Shown one piece after another: positions 1 through 8,700 of a stretch of DNA of 10,968 bases. The DNA comes from an uncultured Victivallaceae bacterium (GTDB lineage Bacteria > Verrucomicrobiota > Lentisphaeria > Victivallales > Victivallaceae): contig CAKUKT010000057.1 of NCBI GenBank assembly GCA_934663655.1, forward strand, positions 1 through 10,968, written 5' to 3'. The notes beneath the pieces were generated by a model. It was given only the letters and a program-made list of their open reading frames with translations. It did not search any database and was not told where the DNA came from. Each line of letters begins with the position of its first letter. Position 1 is the stretch's first letter. The position numbers were made by a program, and so were the translations under genes.

Positions 1-1
1 G

Positions 2-1075
2 GTGTACTTGACGAAATTCAGTGCGGCGGCAGCGCGGCGGATGGCGGTATGGTGTGTGCTGACGCTGCCGTTGCTTCTGCCGGCGCAGACCCCGACCCTG
101 AACGACGGTGACGAGGGGCGCCTGGTGGTGCGTTCCGGTTTTGCGATCAAAGGCGATCCGGGCGGGTTGCTGGTTTTTCAGGAGACATTGGCGGACGGTC
201 GGTTGAGTTGTACGGAGTTTCTCAACAGCAACCGGGTGGTCACGGTTCGGCGTGAAGAGGTCCGGCCGTTGGAGTTTCACCGTTCGTGCCGGCCGTATGC
301 GGTGGAGAACTACGCGTTGCGGGCGATGGCGGTGGGCAATTTCGACCGGGTATATCTGCAGCTTACCAGATATTATGATTCACCCCGGGGTGCGAAGATC
401 CGGGAGATGGAGACGGCGGTCAACGATCAGCTGCCGTCGTTGAGCAAGGTGCTCGTCGAACGGCGCCGGAGAGTGGAGGAGGAAAAGAACTCCTCGTCGC
501 AGTCGCAGTTTCAGTCTTCGTTCCAGTCCCAGTTATCGAATCAGAATCTGTTATCGTACAGCAGTGCGGACGATCCGGTGGATACCATCGAAAACGGCCG
601 GCCGATAGCGCTTATTTCGGAGGCGATTTCCGATGGTGATTTCTTCCGGGCGACGGCGATGTTTGAATATTACCGCAACAGTGTGAAGAAGTTGCTTGGT
701 CGCGGCGATGAAGATGTGGAGGAGTATTTGAAGGACAGCGCGCAGCAACTGGTAAACTCCTATCGGAACCGGAGATTGGCAATGACGACGCGGGAACAGG
801 AGTTCAGCAAGGTTTGTCCGCTGGTCGCGGGAGCCTGGAGTATGGCGCCGCCGGATACCTATTCGGGGATGCTCAAGCTCTTTGAGAACAGTTTCAACGC
901 ATTCTGCCGGTTGGACCGGTTGTCCACGCTGGCTGAATTTCCGGAATGGGGTTCGGCTTCGCTCGATGCGATGTTGCTGCTGACCAACAGTTCCGCGTCG
1001 GTGGAACCGGGGGAGGAGTTCGATCGGGAATTCGCCGCCTACAAGGTGCGCAGCGGGATGGCGCAGGGAAAATGA
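2..1075 (+). CDS. Secreted protein of unknown family with Ser/Gln-rich linker
   Basis: I do not recognise the family. Read from GTG at 2, the 357-residue product begins with a signal-peptide-like segment: basic residues (K5, R12, R13), a hydrophobic stretch at 15-27, and a plausible signal-peptidase cut after A28. No lipobox Cys is seen. Residues 39-97 alternate in a way that suggests a small beta-rich domain. Residues 100-160 look helical and end in a charged run, followed by a low-complexity Ser/Gln/Asn linker at 164-188 and a second mostly helical region at 195-305. Four cysteines (70, 96, 272, 302) lie in the mature part and could form disulfides if the protein is exported. The next gene follows closely in the same direction, so it may work at the outer face with the membrane-spanning proteins downstream. 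The start is uncertain: the gene may begin upstream of the window. ATG at 41 (M14) is less likely because it would drop the positive residues before the hydrophobic core. Confidence 0.82.
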   Translation: MYLTKFSAAAARRMAVWCVLTLPLLLPAQTPTLNDGDEGRLVVRSGFAIKGDPGGLLVFQETLADGRLSCTEFLNSNRVVTVRREEVRPLEFHRSCRPYAVENYALRAMAVGNFDRVYLQLTRYYDSPRGAKIREMETAVNDQLPSLSKVLVERRRRVEEEKNSSSQSQFQSSFQSQLSNQNLLSYSSADDPVDTIENGRPIALISEAISDGDFFRATAMFEYYRNSVKKLLGRGDEDVEEYLKDSAQQLVNSYRNRRLAMTTREQEFSKVCPLVAGAWSMAPPDTYSGMLKLFENSFNAFCRLDRLSTLAEFPEWGSASLDAMLLLTNSSASVEPGEEFDREFAAYKVRSGMAQGK

Positions 1076-1091
1076 TTTCCGTCATGGAGAC

Positions 1092-1095
1092 GAGG
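1092..1095 (+). promoter_or_regulatory. Probable ribosome binding site for the GTPase gene
   Basis: GAGG ends 11 bases before the ATG at 1107. It overlaps the alternative GTG start at 1095, which has no comparable motif at good spacing. This supports ATG 1107 as the start. Confidence 0.4.
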
Positions 1096-1106
1096 TGTTG
1101 GGAAAG

Positions 1107-3017
1107 ATGAACGAATGGTTTATTCATACCGGCGGTATTGCGGTGGGGCCGTTTTCCGACCGCGACATGGCGGCGATGATCCGCGAGGGTAAGGTCGATC
1201 GGAATATGCCGATCCGTCTGGGGCGGGGGGGCAGCTGGCGTCCGGGAGGCGAATATCCGGAATTTTTCCCTCCGCAGATTTTGAAGCAGGTGGATGAATC
1301 GGTTCCGGTGGCGTCGCCGGCGGCAGTTCCGGACGAGTTGGCCGCGATGCCGCTGGCGGTGATGCTCGATTCCCGCCAGCCCGGGGAATATCGTTTTGCC
1401 TGTCCCGGGTGTAATCAGCGTTATTCCGGAGGCCGGGATTTTGACGGGCTGACGGTGACCTGTGTGGATTGTGGTACGGAGTTCCGGGTGAAACTGCCGC
1501 CGCCGGCAGCGGCGAACGCAGCCGCAGGCGACTTCAGCGACCGGGGGGAGCGGGTGGAATTTCCGGGGAAAACGCCGGCGGTGGAAATGGTGAGGTCGAA
1601 CATGGATTTTGCGCCGGAAATTCCCGCCGGGGACATCATTTGTCCGCATTGCTGGCAGAGTTTCGGGCTGGAGAGTCTGCTCTATATCTCCGTGCATCCG
1701 GCGCTGGTCGGGGATCCGGTGCTCGGTGAATTTGAGCAGAAGCGTTTTGCTCCCTCGGTTTTCAATCCGCTCGGGCAGCCGCTGGACGCCCGGGGGATGG
1801 TGGCCACCGACATGGCGTGTCCGCGTTGTCATCTGCGGTTGCCGTCGACGTTGATCGATCTGCGCAGTTTCATTGTTTCGATAGCCGGGGCGCCTTCGAG
1901 CGGGAAGTCCTACTACCTTACGGTGCTGGTTCATCTGTTGCGGGAATTGCTGCCGGAGCGGTTCGGTCTCTCCTTCATTGATGTCGATCCGTTGTTGAAT
2001 GCGACGCTTGAGAGTTACGAACGGGCGATATTCATGGCGTCGGACCCCGGCGCGGTGGCGATGCTGCCGAAGACGCAGCAGACCGGGAGCGAATTTTCCG
2101 ATCCGGTGCTGCTTTCCGGGGTGCCGACCGATCTGCCCAAGCCGTTTGTTTTCGCGATGACCGGGACGGATGAATCCAGAGGGCGCAATCTGATTTTCTA
2201 CGACAATGCGGGTGAACATTTTCAGCCGGGCGCGGATGTCACGGTCAATCCGGCGACCTGCCATCTGGCGTGTTCCAACGGGATAGTGTTTCTTTTTGAT
2301 CCGACGAACGACGCGACGATGCGGTCGGTGTGCGACAGCGAAGATCCGCAGGTGGGTGAAGTGGTCAAGATTTCCGATCAGACGATGCTGCTTTCCGAAA
2401 TGGTCAACCGGATTCGGCGCCACCGCAACCAGACTGCGCTGGAGAAGTGTCCGATTCCGCTGATTGTGGCGGTCGGCAAATATGATGTATGGAAAAAGGC
2501 ATTTGAACGATCGGAGCAGTTGCACCAGGTATGCCGCGACACGCCGGATGGAGAAGGGTGGGCGCTGGATGTGGGTTACCTCTGTGACATATCGTTTTCG
2601 CTGCGGGAACTTATGAAACGTTTTGTGCCGGGGCTGGTCAACGCGGCCGAAGGATTTTTCGAGAGCGTCTACTTTTTGCCGGTCAGCAGTTTCGGTTGTT
2701 TCTCGCGGCGGACTCCGTCGGGAGGGCTGGGAATTGTGCCGGCGGAGATGAAGCCGTTCTGGGTGGAGGTGCCGATGTTGTTGCTGCTGGCGTTGTCGGG
2801 TTTGATTCCGACGGCTCCGGATGCCGGTGATGGTGAGAAGGTGACGGTACGTCAGGATGGTCGTTCGTTCAGTTTCCGTCATCCGGTGCGGGGGATAACG
2901 GAGCGGATGCCGCTCAATTATCTGGGTTCGACGCTGGAAATCGGCGGCCGGCGTTACACTCTGCCGCCGCGGTCGGGGATGTCCCGTTCGGCAGCGACGG
3001 ATGATCCCTGGAAATAG
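1107..3017 (+). CDS. GYF_2-like / zinc-ribbon / P-loop GTPase-like protein
   Basis: This is a predicted cytoplasmic GTPase-like switch protein of 636 residues. Residues 1-55 resemble the GYF_2 family: an aromatic start (EWFIH), a GPF turn at 14-16, then an acidic helix and an 'I.LGRGGSW' strand. A CxxC-CxxC pair (C99, C102, C119, C122) looks like a zinc ribbon, and two further CxxC pairs (179/182 and 238/241) may form a second, split site. The nucleotide-binding core has a Walker A/G1 motif GAPSSGKS at 261-268, a G3-like DNAGE at 366-370, a G4-like GKYD at 457-460 after a hydrophobic strand, and a G5-like LPVSSFG at 524-530. The order fits a TRAFAC-type GTPase fold, and the gene lies beside a GAP1-like gene, which suggests the 'double-GTPase' (DO-GTPase) type families; this assignment is from memory. 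The ATG at 1107 is preferred over GTG at 1095 because the domain starts right there and the product then begins MNE, like the other GYF_2-like protein in this cluster. GTP rather than ATP as substrate is inferred. Confidence 0.93.
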   Translation: MNEWFIHTGGIAVGPFSDRDMAAMIREGKVDRNMPIRLGRGGSWRPGGEYPEFFPPQILKQVDESVPVASPAAVPDELAAMPLAVMLDSRQPGEYRFACPGCNQRYSGGRDFDGLTVTCVDCGTEFRVKLPPPAAANAAAGDFSDRGERVEFPGKTPAVEMVRSNMDFAPEIPAGDIICPHCWQSFGLESLLYISVHPALVGDPVLGEFEQKRFAPSVFNPLGQPLDARGMVATDMACPRCHLRLPSTLIDLRSFIVSIAGAPSSGKSYYLTVLVHLLRELLPERFGLSFIDVDPLLNATLESYERAIFMASDPGAVAMLPKTQQTGSEFSDPVLLSGVPTDLPKPFVFAMTGTDESRGRNLIFYDNAGEHFQPGADVTVNPATCHLACSNGIVFLFDPTNDATMRSVCDSEDPQVGEVVKISDQTMLLSEMVNRIRRHRNQTALEKCPIPLIVAVGKYDVWKKAFERSEQLHQVCRDTPDGEGWALDVGYLCDISFSLRELMKRFVPGLVNAAEGFFESVYFLPVSSFGCFSRRTPSGGLGIVPAEMKPFWVEVPMLLLLALSGLIPTAPDAGDGEKVTVRQDGRSFSFRHPVRGITERMPLNYLGSTLEIGGRRYTLPPRSGMSRSAATDDPWK

Positions 3018-3040
3018 CGTTGGAGACAGGGCGCTCATAG

Positions 3041-5776
3041 ATGTTTGAACTGGTTCATACTTCGGTGCGGCAGGGGCTGGCGGTCGGTGCGTCCGGTTAC
3101 TGTTCGGTGGCGTGGACGCGGGGGTTTCCCCGGAATCTGATCTCCCCGGTCGAACGCCTCAGCGCCTACCAGAACCTCTATCCCGCCGGTCATGCCGATG
3201 CGGCGCTCAATCCAGTCAGTTGTTTCCACATGACGATGAATTACGCCGGAGCGCAGATCCGGGTGGTGGGAAACATCTGCTTCTGCGGACTGGATTACAC
3301 CGGGCGATCCAACAAGCTGGCGCACCACCTGGTTTTCACGAGGTCGGATGAGTTCGGCGGGCGTGATCCGCTGGCAGTGGCGCTGGCGCGGGATAATTTT
3401 TTTACGCGGTGGGATCGTTCGCCGCTGGAACTTGATCCGCGTCTGCCGTTGCGTTCGTCGCTGCCGGGGCTTCCGGCTGCGCAATGGGAGGCGGCGACCG
3501 GTGATCCGGGCTGGGCGGGGATGATCGCCGGGAGTTTCCGCCGGTCGCCGGGGCGTTCGCTGACGCTGGAATTTGCGCCGGGAACGCCGGTGGAGACGCT
3601 GCTCGGTCTGATCGCCGAGGCGGCGATGCTGCTGACTCCGGAGGAGTGCGAACGCTTCACCTTCAACACCTATTCATTTCAAAACCAGGCCGGACAGAAT
3701 ATCTTTCTGCGGGCGATGCCGACCGGCAGTGTTCTGCTCGGGGGGATTCGGCGGTTGTTTCCGGCGACGGTGATTTCACTGGTGGAACCGGGGCCGGTGC
3801 CGAAGGAGTTCGCCGACAGTGAACTGGTGGCGGCGGCGCGCGGAAAGAGGGGGGTGACGGTTGTTTCCATGTCGCCGCCTCCTCCGCGGCAAACTCCTGC
3901 CGGAATGGTTCCGGAGGAAGGAGCGGAGGCGGCGGCGTCAACCCGCGGTGCCGTGGCGGCGCGAGAGAATGGCGCGGAGGAAGTGGAGCCGCCGGTGGTG
4001 TTCCGAGTGTCGGAGCGGCAGCGGGAGATCGACGAAAAGAACAGCCGGGAACCGGAATTGAAGTTGTTCGGTTTCCGGGAGCGGCGCCGGCCGGAGCCGT
4101 CAGAGACAGCGGAGTTGAATCCTGAATTACCTGTGTCGCGTCCGCACCGCCGGAGATCGTTGTTGTTTCTGCGGGCGGTGGGATTTCTTGTCATCGGTCT
4201 GGCGCTGATTGCGGCGGCGGCGTTGCTGCTGCGCGACCGGTTTGGTGCGGGAAGCGGGGAAACGCCGCGGAACGGTGTTGTCGGAACACCGGCGGAAGAG
4301 ATTTTGCCGGTTCCGGATTCCTCATCCGGAACGGCGCCGGAGGCGCCGGTACCGGAGGAGGTGGCGTCGTCGGAGCGTCCGGCGTCGGAGAAGGTGACGC
4401 CGCCGGCGGTTCCGGCGGCGGGAAAAGATGAGTCGAAGCAGGTGCCGCCGGAGGGCTCCGGTGCGGAAGTTGCGAAGTCGTGGGAACTCTCGACTGCGGA
4501 CAAGCTGGTGTTGTGGCGGCAGTGGCCGCGCGGCGGGGAAGTTGCGGCGTCGGGGGTGGAGATCAAGCTTCCGGCGGCGCTGTCCCGGGCGGTGTCGCTC
4601 AAGGTGAAACTGGACGGGGTTGGTTCGCTGCGTCAGTTCGACGGGGTTGCTCCGGAATCGTTGGTCGAATCGGTTTCGGGCAGGGTGCTGGTGCGGGCGC
4701 TCCGAGTTGAACGTCAGGGGCTGGGCGAGCGTCATATCGTGGACGACAACCCGGAGACGGGGCTGCATCTGGAGTTGTTATCCGGAATGGTGGTGATCAC
4801 GCCGCCGAAGCGTTCCGAAGACGGCGCAGTGGAATATCCGGTGCCGGACAATATTGCGGCGGTGATTTTTGTTGACGCCAATGGGGTTGAACTTGAGTTG
4901 AATCTGCGTTCGCTCCCGGAACCGACGGCGGCGGAACTTGAGGCGGTGCGGGCAACTCCGGGAGGGGTGAAAGCGGTGGCGGCGGCTCCGGGTTACCGGT
5001 TGCGTTTCACGCCGTCGGCGGAGGTGTTGCGGTTGTATCCGGCGGTCGGAATCTCGCTGGGGGGGCGCGAGGTGCAGCTTGGGGAGAACGCACCCGACGT
5101 GGAACTGGCGGGTGCGATCGATCTTTCGGTGCTTGAACGCTATGAACGGGCGCGGCAGGAGGTGGCCGAAGCGCAGAAGAAATATGATGCGGCGGTTAAG
5201 CAGGCGGAGGAGAAACGTGCGGAGGTTGCCGCGTTAGACTGGGATGATTTCGAGATTTCCTACCGTGAGGTCAAGGAAGGCGACGGGGTGGTTGACCGGA
5301 AGTCGGAGTCGCCGGAAAAAGCGAGTCAGGATGCATTCCGGGACGAACGCGTCCGGTTGATTTCCGAGATTGAGAATGGTCTTGGTGACCGGAAAATCGC
5401 CACGGTGGTGTTGGAGGCGATGAAGAAGAATCTTCACGATGATGCCGCCATTGACGAAAAGACGCGTTTGCGGCTGCTCAAGCGGCTGGATCGGGCGCGG
5501 GAATTGATCGCCGGGCAGTTCGCTGAGGTCGACGGAGTCGAGCGGTGCAACCGGAATTGGAAATTGGCGGGAGAACGGTTGGATGCGGCCGCACGGGATG
5601 TGCTGGTGATGCTGGCGGAGTTCGGCGAACCGGTATCCCGGGGGTTCGCGGTCAAAATCAATGGGCGGGAATCGCTGGGAACTCCGGAGGAGGTGGTTGC
5701 CGGAGTTATTGATAAGCTGGGACCGCCGCAGGTGTTGGTCAAAGGTCGGGGGAATACGGATGAGCCGGATAAATGA
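3041..5776 (+). CDS. GAP1-like N-terminal domain protein with transmembrane helix and coiled coil
   Basis: This 911-residue protein has an N-terminus resembling the N-terminal domain (type 2, as I recall) of 'GTPase-associated protein 1'. Signs are a start with HTS (6-8), GASGYCSVAWTRG at 16-28, an 'NPV..FH' segment at 57-63, and the hallmark GLDYTGRSNKLAHHL at 83-97. A further segment near 197-213 (LLTPEECERFTFNTYSF) also fits what I recall of that family. GAP1-type proteins are encoded next to GTPases in predicted bacterial conflict systems, and here the gene lies 23 bases after one. From about 270 to 370 there is a charged linker ending in RPHRRR, then a transmembrane helix at 379-397. The basic residues before it suggest an N-inside, C-outside topology. 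A Pro/Glu/Ser-rich spacer runs to about 475, followed by a probably beta-rich region, a charged coiled coil at about 693-730, and a helical tail. The last 17 bases overlap the next gene. The domain call is strong by eye but needs a profile search; the C-terminal half is unassigned. Confidence 0.94.
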   Translation: MFELVHTSVRQGLAVGASGYCSVAWTRGFPRNLISPVERLSAYQNLYPAGHADAALNPVSCFHMTMNYAGAQIRVVGNICFCGLDYTGRSNKLAHHLVFTRSDEFGGRDPLAVALARDNFFTRWDRSPLELDPRLPLRSSLPGLPAAQWEAATGDPGWAGMIAGSFRRSPGRSLTLEFAPGTPVETLLGLIAEAAMLLTPEECERFTFNTYSFQNQAGQNIFLRAMPTGSVLLGGIRRLFPATVISLVEPGPVPKEFADSELVAAARGKRGVTVVSMSPPPPRQTPAGMVPEEGAEAAASTRGAVAARENGAEEVEPPVVFRVSERQREIDEKNSREPELKLFGFRERRRPEPSETAELNPELPVSRPHRRRSLLFLRAVGFLVIGLALIAAAALLLRDRFGAGSGETPRNGVVGTPAEEILPVPDSSSGTAPEAPVPEEVASSERPASEKVTPPAVPAAGKDESKQVPPEGSGAEVAKSWELSTADKLVLWRQWPRGGEVAASGVEIKLPAALSRAVSLKVKLDGVGSLRQFDGVAPESLVESVSGRVLVRALRVERQGLGERHIVDDNPETGLHLELLSGMVVITPPKRSEDGAVEYPVPDNIAAVIFVDANGVELELNLRSLPEPTAAELEAVRATPGGVKAVAAAPGYRLRFTPSAEVLRLYPAVGISLGGREVQLGENAPDVELAGAIDLSVLERYERARQEVAEAQKKYDAAVKQAEEKRAEVAALDWDDFEISYREVKEGDGVVDRKSESPEKASQDAFRDERVRLISEIENGLGDRKIATVVLEAMKKNLHDDAAIDEKTRLRLLKRLDRARELIAGQFAEVDGVERCNRNWKLAGERLDAAARDVLVMLAEFGEPVSRGFAVKINGRESLGTPEEVVAGVIDKLGPPQVLVKGRGNTDEPDK
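5748..5752 (+). promoter_or_regulatory. Ribosome binding site inside the end of the GAP1-like gene
   Basis: A GGGGG run sits 7 bases before ATG 5760, within the last codons of the upstream gene. It supports 5760 as the start of the next gene. A more upstream GTG at 5661 would force an overlap of 116 bases and add a basic, Trp-rich extension that reads like out-of-frame sequence. Confidence 0.5.
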
Positions 5777-8700
5777 ACTGATTACCGAAATCAGAACCTT
5801 TCTGGCCGCGGATGATCAGACGCTTCGTCCCGGTCTGCGGCGGCTGGCCGCCGAATATGCGGCTGCGGTGAAGGGGGTTGCTGCGGAACTCAATGAATGC
5901 CGGTCGCTGATTGCGCACGGGTTGTTGCGGGATGCGTGTGCGCTGGCGCGGCGCGACGAACCTGATCTCATTGAACGGGTGTCGATTTTGAATTTTCCCG
6001 GGGTGGAACGCTGGCGGGAACTTTGCTCCAGCTACGGCCTGGAGGTGCCGCCGGAACTTGATATTGCGACGGTGGCGCGGCTGTCCGGCGCGGTGAGTCC
6101 GGATGAGCGGACGCTGGCCGAACTGATTGTCGAGTGGCGGCGGATTGCCCGGAGCGGCGGGGTTTGCGAACGGCTGGGGCTGCTGCGTAAAATTGTGGAA
6201 TTGACTCCTCCGGAGGGGCGCCGGCAGTGGCAGAGCAGCCTGATGGAGCTGGAAAAGAGCCGGCTGGCGGAGATCGAACATGCTGGTGAAGCGGCGGCGG
6301 CATCCGGTGATTTCGACCGTCTGGAAGCGCTGAATCTGGAACTGGCGGCGCCGGGCTGGGCGGTGGAACCGCCCCGGGAGTTGCGGGAGCGGTTGAGCGC
6401 GTTGCTGGCTCCGGAACTCAAACGCCGGTTTGAACGGCGGGTCGAGGAGCAGCTGGCGAAAATCGCCGCCGCGTTTGCCGCGATGGATGCCGAAGGCGTC
6501 CGGTCGCGGCTGGCGGAATGGGAGGCGCTCGCCACCGAACCCGGCGCGGAGATCCCGCCGGACGCACTCCAGCAGGTGGCGGAGGCGCGGCGCTGGCTGG
6601 AGGGGGTGGATGCCGAACAGCGGAAAGAGGAGGAGTTCCGGGAACTGCGTTCGCGGCTGATCCGCCAGTTTGAAGACGGTGCGGCTTTTCCGGAAATCAA
6701 CCGCACCTATCAGTCCCTTAAGCTGATCGGGCTGCCGCTGGATGAGAGTGGCGCGCTCGATCGCCGTTATGAGGTGTTGGCTGCGGCTGCGCAGCGCGAG
6801 GCTTCGCGGCGCCACATCCGCAATCTGGTTTATGGAATTGCGGCGGCGCTGGTGATTGGAGCGACGGCGACGATATTGATCTGGTACAACCAGTATTCGG
6901 GGCAGGTGGAGGCGACGGCGGCGGAGTTGCAGGAGCTTATCGACGCGGGAAATTATGCGGCGGCGCTGGAACTCTGTGACGGACTTGAACGTGAATCCTC
7001 CGCGGTAGCCACGGCTCCGGCGATAGTTGCGTTGCGTGGCGAGGCTGTCGCCGGGAATGCCCGGCTCGAGCAGAGGAACCGCGATGATCTGGCTCAGCTT
7101 GCCCGGCTGGAGGAGCGTCTGCCGAATTTGCGCGAGGATGAGGCGGCGGAGTTCACTGCGGCTCTGGATGAATTGCGGCCGCGCCTTACCGGGGATGGCG
7201 CGGCCCGTGCTGAAGCGTTGCGGCTCGGCGTTGCTGAAATGCTCCGTCTCCGGCAGGAGGAACGGGACAACGCGTTTTCCGCCGCCTGTGATCAGGCGGT
7301 AGCGGGGTTGAATGCGCTGTTTTCCGCCATTCAGGGAGAGGAACTGCCGGCGGAGTCGGCTGTCTCAGCCGCGTTGAACGGGGCCCGGCAGTTGATCAGC
7401 GGGGCATCGCAGGTGTCGCAGACGGTGGTTGACACCCGGCGGGTGGAGTTGGAATTGTTGGGCGGCAAGGTTGAGGTGGCGTTCAAGGAAGCGCAACGTC
7501 GCCGGGAACTGGAGGCGGCGATCGATACTCCGGAGAATTGGAGCGATGCTCTGGAGGCGTTGCGGCGGATTCCGGTCGAGGCTCCGGATCTGGCGACGCG
7601 TTATGCGGCGGCGGTGGCGGCGGTGCCGCGTTATGCGGCGTTGCTGGAGAATCTCGGTGGAGTGGACAATTTCCGCGACCGCGAGAAATTCCGGCAGATG
7701 TTTGAACACAATCAAGGTCTGCATCCCGGTATCTGGCAGCAGGATCTCGCCTTCGGTGCGCCGCTGGATATCCGGGATCCGGCGGCGGCGACGGCGCTTC
7801 GGGACAAATTCGCGGAGTTTATCCGGCTGACGAGTTCGGACAGTGATTTTTACGAGACGGTGTTCCGGGACAGCAAAAAGCGGCCCTACTACTTCTACAC
7901 CGCCGTTGAACCCACCTGTGAACGCCGGAGCGGTTTCAACACGCTGCGGGCGGTTGATTTCGCCTTGCGGTTGCGGGCGGGGGGCGATGAACGTCATGTG
8001 GTGCTGACGGTGCGCCAGGATGCCGCCGGCGGCGCGTGGTTTCTGCTCAACCCGGCGAACAACCACTCCGGTTTTGAACTGCCGGATAGTTTTTCCGCTC
8101 CGGACAGCTGGAACGGTCGGGATATTGTTTTCCGCAAGTCGGCGCATTTTCGTTTTCTCAGCGACATGCTCAAGGAACTGGAAGCCGCCGGCAGCTTCAG
8201 CGAGGTCGAACAGGTGCTGGCGCAGCGTTTGAACGGCATTGTCGGTGCCGGGGAGATGAATCCCTTCGCCCGTCTATATATCACGGTCAATCTGATGAAG
8301 CTGTTGCGTGAATGTTCACCGTTTTACCAGCCGCTCGACCGGGTGATCGCTGAACTTGAAGGCATTTCCGGTCTGCGCAATATTCTCTCTCCGGTTGAAG
8401 TCGCGCAGAATGAAGAGCTGGTGAAAAAGATCGACGCCGCTCTGGGCGCGGTTGATGTCGGCGCCATCATCCGCGACCGGAATTATAACGAACGGCTTTT
8501 CCAACAGGTGCTGCAGCGCGAAGTTATCGCGGCGGGGATTATTCACGAAAATTCCGATGGACGGCTGGTGATTCATTCCTTCACCGATGAACTGCCGCCG
8601 GAACTCTATGTCCTCACCGACGCCTCCGGCGCCGGACTGGAACGGCTGACCCGGCTTCCCGACGTCGCCGCCGGGGAAGCGTTTCCGGAGTCGGTTTCCG

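Noticed and set aside
1084-1110. An 8-codon frame (ATG 1084) just before the GTPase gene, a possible leader peptide
   Set aside because: Such short frames are expected by chance, no attenuator hairpin or biased codon run is present, and the 22-codon frame at 9880-9948 before the MotA-like gene is equally unremarkable.
894-3038. A 714-codon open frame on the - strand opposite the GTPase gene
   Set aside because: Its product is a monotonous Arg/His/Pro/Gln-rich sequence without domains, as expected from reading the reverse of GC-rich coding DNA. The + strand frame over the same bases has clear GYF_2-like, CxxC and P-loop motifs.
5661-5759. An upstream GTG start for the 1034-residue protein
   Set aside because: It would overlap the GAP1-like gene by 116 bases and add a Trp/Arg-rich extension. 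ATG 5760 has a G-rich ribosome binding site at ideal spacing.
5739-6815. A 358-codon open frame on the - strand opposite the repeat protein, and similar ones at 3679-4602 and 9452-10108
   Set aside because: All have the same low-complexity Arg/Pro/Ser/His make-up, no ribosome binding site, and lie fully against well-supported + strand genes.
7595-7640. GCGGCGGTGGCGG runs and a repeated CGTTATGCGGCG, possible tandem repeat
   Set aside because: They encode Ala/Val-rich helix within the 1034-residue protein and follow from GCG codon preference. The same triplet texture is found throughout the window.
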